This document shows positions 62,791 to 64,000 of a stretch of 64,000 nucleotides of DNA, in pieces (position 1 is the stretch's first letter; each line of letters opens with the position of its first letter). Under the pieces are notes generated by a model. It was not told where the DNA came from. It ran no database searches and worked only from the letters and a program-made list of their open reading frames with translations. Source of the stretch: Nitrospinaceae bacterium (GTDB taxonomy: Bacteria > Nitrospinota > Nitrospinia > Nitrospinales > Nitrospinaceae); NCBI GenBank assembly GCA_024644405.1, contig JAHELC010000001.1:196854-260853 (forward strand), given 5' to 3'. The position numbers and the translations under genes were made by a program.

Positions 62791-62818
62791 TTCCGACCAG
62801 CGGTATTTGTGCTATAAT
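62791..62818 (+). promoter_or_regulatory. Extended -10 promoter for the zinc-ribbon gene
   Basis: TGCTATAAT at 62810-62818 is a perfect -10 with the extended TGn element. The -35 is weak (TTCCGA, 16 bases upstream). It lies 91 bases before the ATG at 62909. Confidence 0.5.
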
Positions 62819-62908
62819 TTCCACACCTGACCGATTTTCGAACCGAGGGAGGTTTGGGAAATACCAGGCCTTTCCCTCAGTCCGGAATCCCTAACAAGGA
62901 GGCTGGAT

Positions 62909-63181
62909 ATGAGTGAACCCAATACCTGCAGCAAATGCGGCGCGAATAGCGTCCTCAAGGGGGAGATCGGCCTTCGCACCAGCAGGGACCTGGAATTGAT
63001 CATGGTCGTCCGCAAAGATCATGGCATCGAGAAAAAGGTTCCGCTCCAACCGCGGGTCTGCGGCCAATGCGGATTTGTCGACCTGTTCGTTGAAAACCCC
63101 GAGAATTTGAAAATCACCTCCGGCGACAAACCGGTTGATCCCGGTTTCAAGCAACGCCCCCTTCTCGAATACGATTTCTAA
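62909..63181 (+). CDS. Small zinc-ribbon protein
   Basis: The 90-residue product has two Cys pairs, CSKCGANSV (C-x2-C) near residue 7 and CGQCGFVDLFVENPENL (C-x2-C) near 51, spaced as in a zinc ribbon. An intervening strand-rich segment contains DLELIMVVRKDHG. AAGGAGG lies 7 bases upstream of the ATG. It is probably expressed from an extended -10 promoter. Its function is unknown; such ribbons bind nucleic acids or proteins. Confidence 0.7.
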   Translation: MSEPNTCSKCGANSVLKGEIGLRTSRDLELIMVVRKDHGIEKKVPLQPRVCGQCGFVDLFVENPENLKITSGDKPVDPGFKQRPLLEYDF

Positions 63182-63320
63182 TTCCCATTCTCCCTTTCTT
63201 TACTCTGCTGAGGAATTTTCTCCCGAAAACCCTTGTCTTCAATATGCGATTAAGTAAAAATACAGAGAGTGTCACCAAATCCCCAAGTGAAACGCTCACG
63301 CTCGCAAACAGGGGTTCCAG

Positions 63321-64000
63321 ATGGGCAGCATCTCCAAAGGCCAGGTTCATTTTCTCCTTCTAAAAATTCATTCCCTGACCGGCCTGGTTCCTATTGGCCT
63401 GTTCCTGACGTTCCACCTTCTCGTCAATTCCCTGAGGACCGTCGGCGTGCTTCCTTACCAGTGGAGCATCGACGTGATCAACAACCTGCCTTTCCTGATC
63501 TGGATTGAAATATTCTTCATTTACATCCCGCTCCTGTTCCATTCATTCATGGGTATTTATATCACCCAGGTCGCGAAGCTGAATGCCATCCGTTACCGCT
63601 ATCCCCGCAACTGGATGTACGTATTGCAGCGACTGACCGGTGCGGTGGTGTTCGTGTTTCTCATTTACCACATGGGAACGACGGTAGCCCCGAAAATATG
63701 GAACGGTCACCACCTGTTCGAGGCCGCGCCATTTCTGATCGACGTTATGAATCAGGAATTCGCCACCTGGACGGGACGCATTATTTATCTTGTGGGTATC
63801 CTGAGTGCTACTTTTCACTTCGCCAATGGCCTCTGGGCGTTCTGTATTTCCTGGGGCATCATCGTGGGTCCGAGGGCGCAACGCAACGCCAGCATCGTGT
63901 TCATGTTGTTTGGCGGGGCGCTGACCGTTCTCGGGTTTGCTACGGTTCTCGAATTTTCATTGCACCCGGTGGACGTCGTACCCACTTTCAAGGGAGCCTC
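63321..64000 (+). CDS. sdhC: Succinate dehydrogenase cytochrome b subunit (partial)
   Basis: A frame from the ATG at 63321 (AGGGG 7 bases upstream) is open to the window end, giving 226 residues. It matches the cytochrome b558 type of SdhC: five membrane helices, with haem-ligand His residues in KIHSLTGLVPIGLFLTFHLLV, LLFHSFMGIYI and LIYHMGTTVAP plus FHFANGLWAF. It anchors succinate dehydrogenase/fumarate reductase to the quinone pool. Its normal partners sdhA and sdhB would lie beyond the window. Confidence 0.85.
   Translation, partial: MGSISKGQVHFLLLKIHSLTGLVPIGLFLTFHLLVNSLRTVGVLPYQWSIDVINNLPFLIWIEIFFIYIPLLFHSFMGIYITQVAKLNAIRYRYPRNWMYVLQRLTGAVVFVFLIYHMGTTVAPKIWNGHHLFEAAPFLIDVMNQEFATWTGRIIYLVGILSATFHFANGLWAFCISWGIIVGPRAQRNASIVFMLFGGALTVLGFATVLEFSLHPVDVVPTFKGA

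Noticed and set aside
1-64000. CRISPR arrays, tRNA, rRNA, insertion sequences or phage genes
   Set aside because: No regularly spaced repeats, no cloverleaf-like segments, no transposase or integrase signatures were seen. Systematic covariance or profile scans were not possible.

Overview
The window looks like chromosome of a Gram-negative, respiring bacterium with moderately high GC. Lipid A and lipoprotein-export genes (lpxD, lolC, lolD) and several lipobox proteins imply an outer membrane. A complete 14-subunit NADH:quinone oxidoreductase (complex I) and the start of a succinate dehydrogenase cytochrome b gene imply an aerobic-type chain. The gene mix, including a CXXCH-containing formylglycine-enzyme-like protein, would fit a Nitrospinota-like lineage. 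That is a guess from gene content; no taxonomic marker was tested. No phage, insertion sequence, CRISPR array or tRNA was recognised.

Layout. 1-2330: a cut-off gene, a methyltransferase, a lipoprotein and sfsA. 2385-15292: nuoA-nuoM in the classical order on the minus strand, behind a promoter with perfect -35 and -10 hexamers; nuoN is displaced to 23.3-24.8 kb on the plus strand. 15.7-20.3 kb: minus-strand membrane proteins (a two-helix PLD-like protein, a VWA/amidotransferase-like protein and a DUF4159 protein). 20.5-26.0 kb: a phosphonate-type aminotransferase, two uncharacterised genes, nuoN and a TPR lipoprotein. 26.1-29.8 kb: a minus-strand run of lplA, an FG-GAP lipoprotein, a TerB-like protein, a small Cys-rich protein and dtd. 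30-33.6 kb: a SUMF1 protein with haem-binding motifs, a 32-residue membrane peptide, a lipoprotein, a small gene flanked by a consensus sigma-54 promoter and a terminator-like hairpin, and an MscS channel. 33.8-37.3 kb: thpR-recA-recX-pilD and a small membrane protein. 37.3-40.1 kb: an aldo/keto reductase and an MsbA-type exporter. 40.1-52.6 kb: a long minus-strand series (pheT, zapB-like, zapA, 6S RNA, 5-FCL, rny, lysS, lolC, lolD, lpxD, LRR protein, accA). 52.8-64 kb: rnr, comEC, a diguanylate cyclase, a Lys-rich peptide, gatC-gatA, a dehydrogenase (minus strand), an HU/IHF protein with a sigma-54-like site, a zinc-ribbon protein and truncated sdhC.

How the genes work together. Complex I and succinate dehydrogenase feed the quinone pool. 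LpxD, LolCD and the MsbA-type exporter serve the envelope. recA/recX, comEC and a prepilin peptidase could together support DNA uptake and recombination. zapA next to 6S RNA and 5-FCL repeats a neighbourhood known from proteobacteria. The least explained parts are the sigma-54 small-gene unit at 32.0-32.4 kb, the haem-SUMF1 fusion at 30-31 kb, the PLD-like protein at 15.7-17.0 kb, and the sequence between 6S RNA and 5-FCL.
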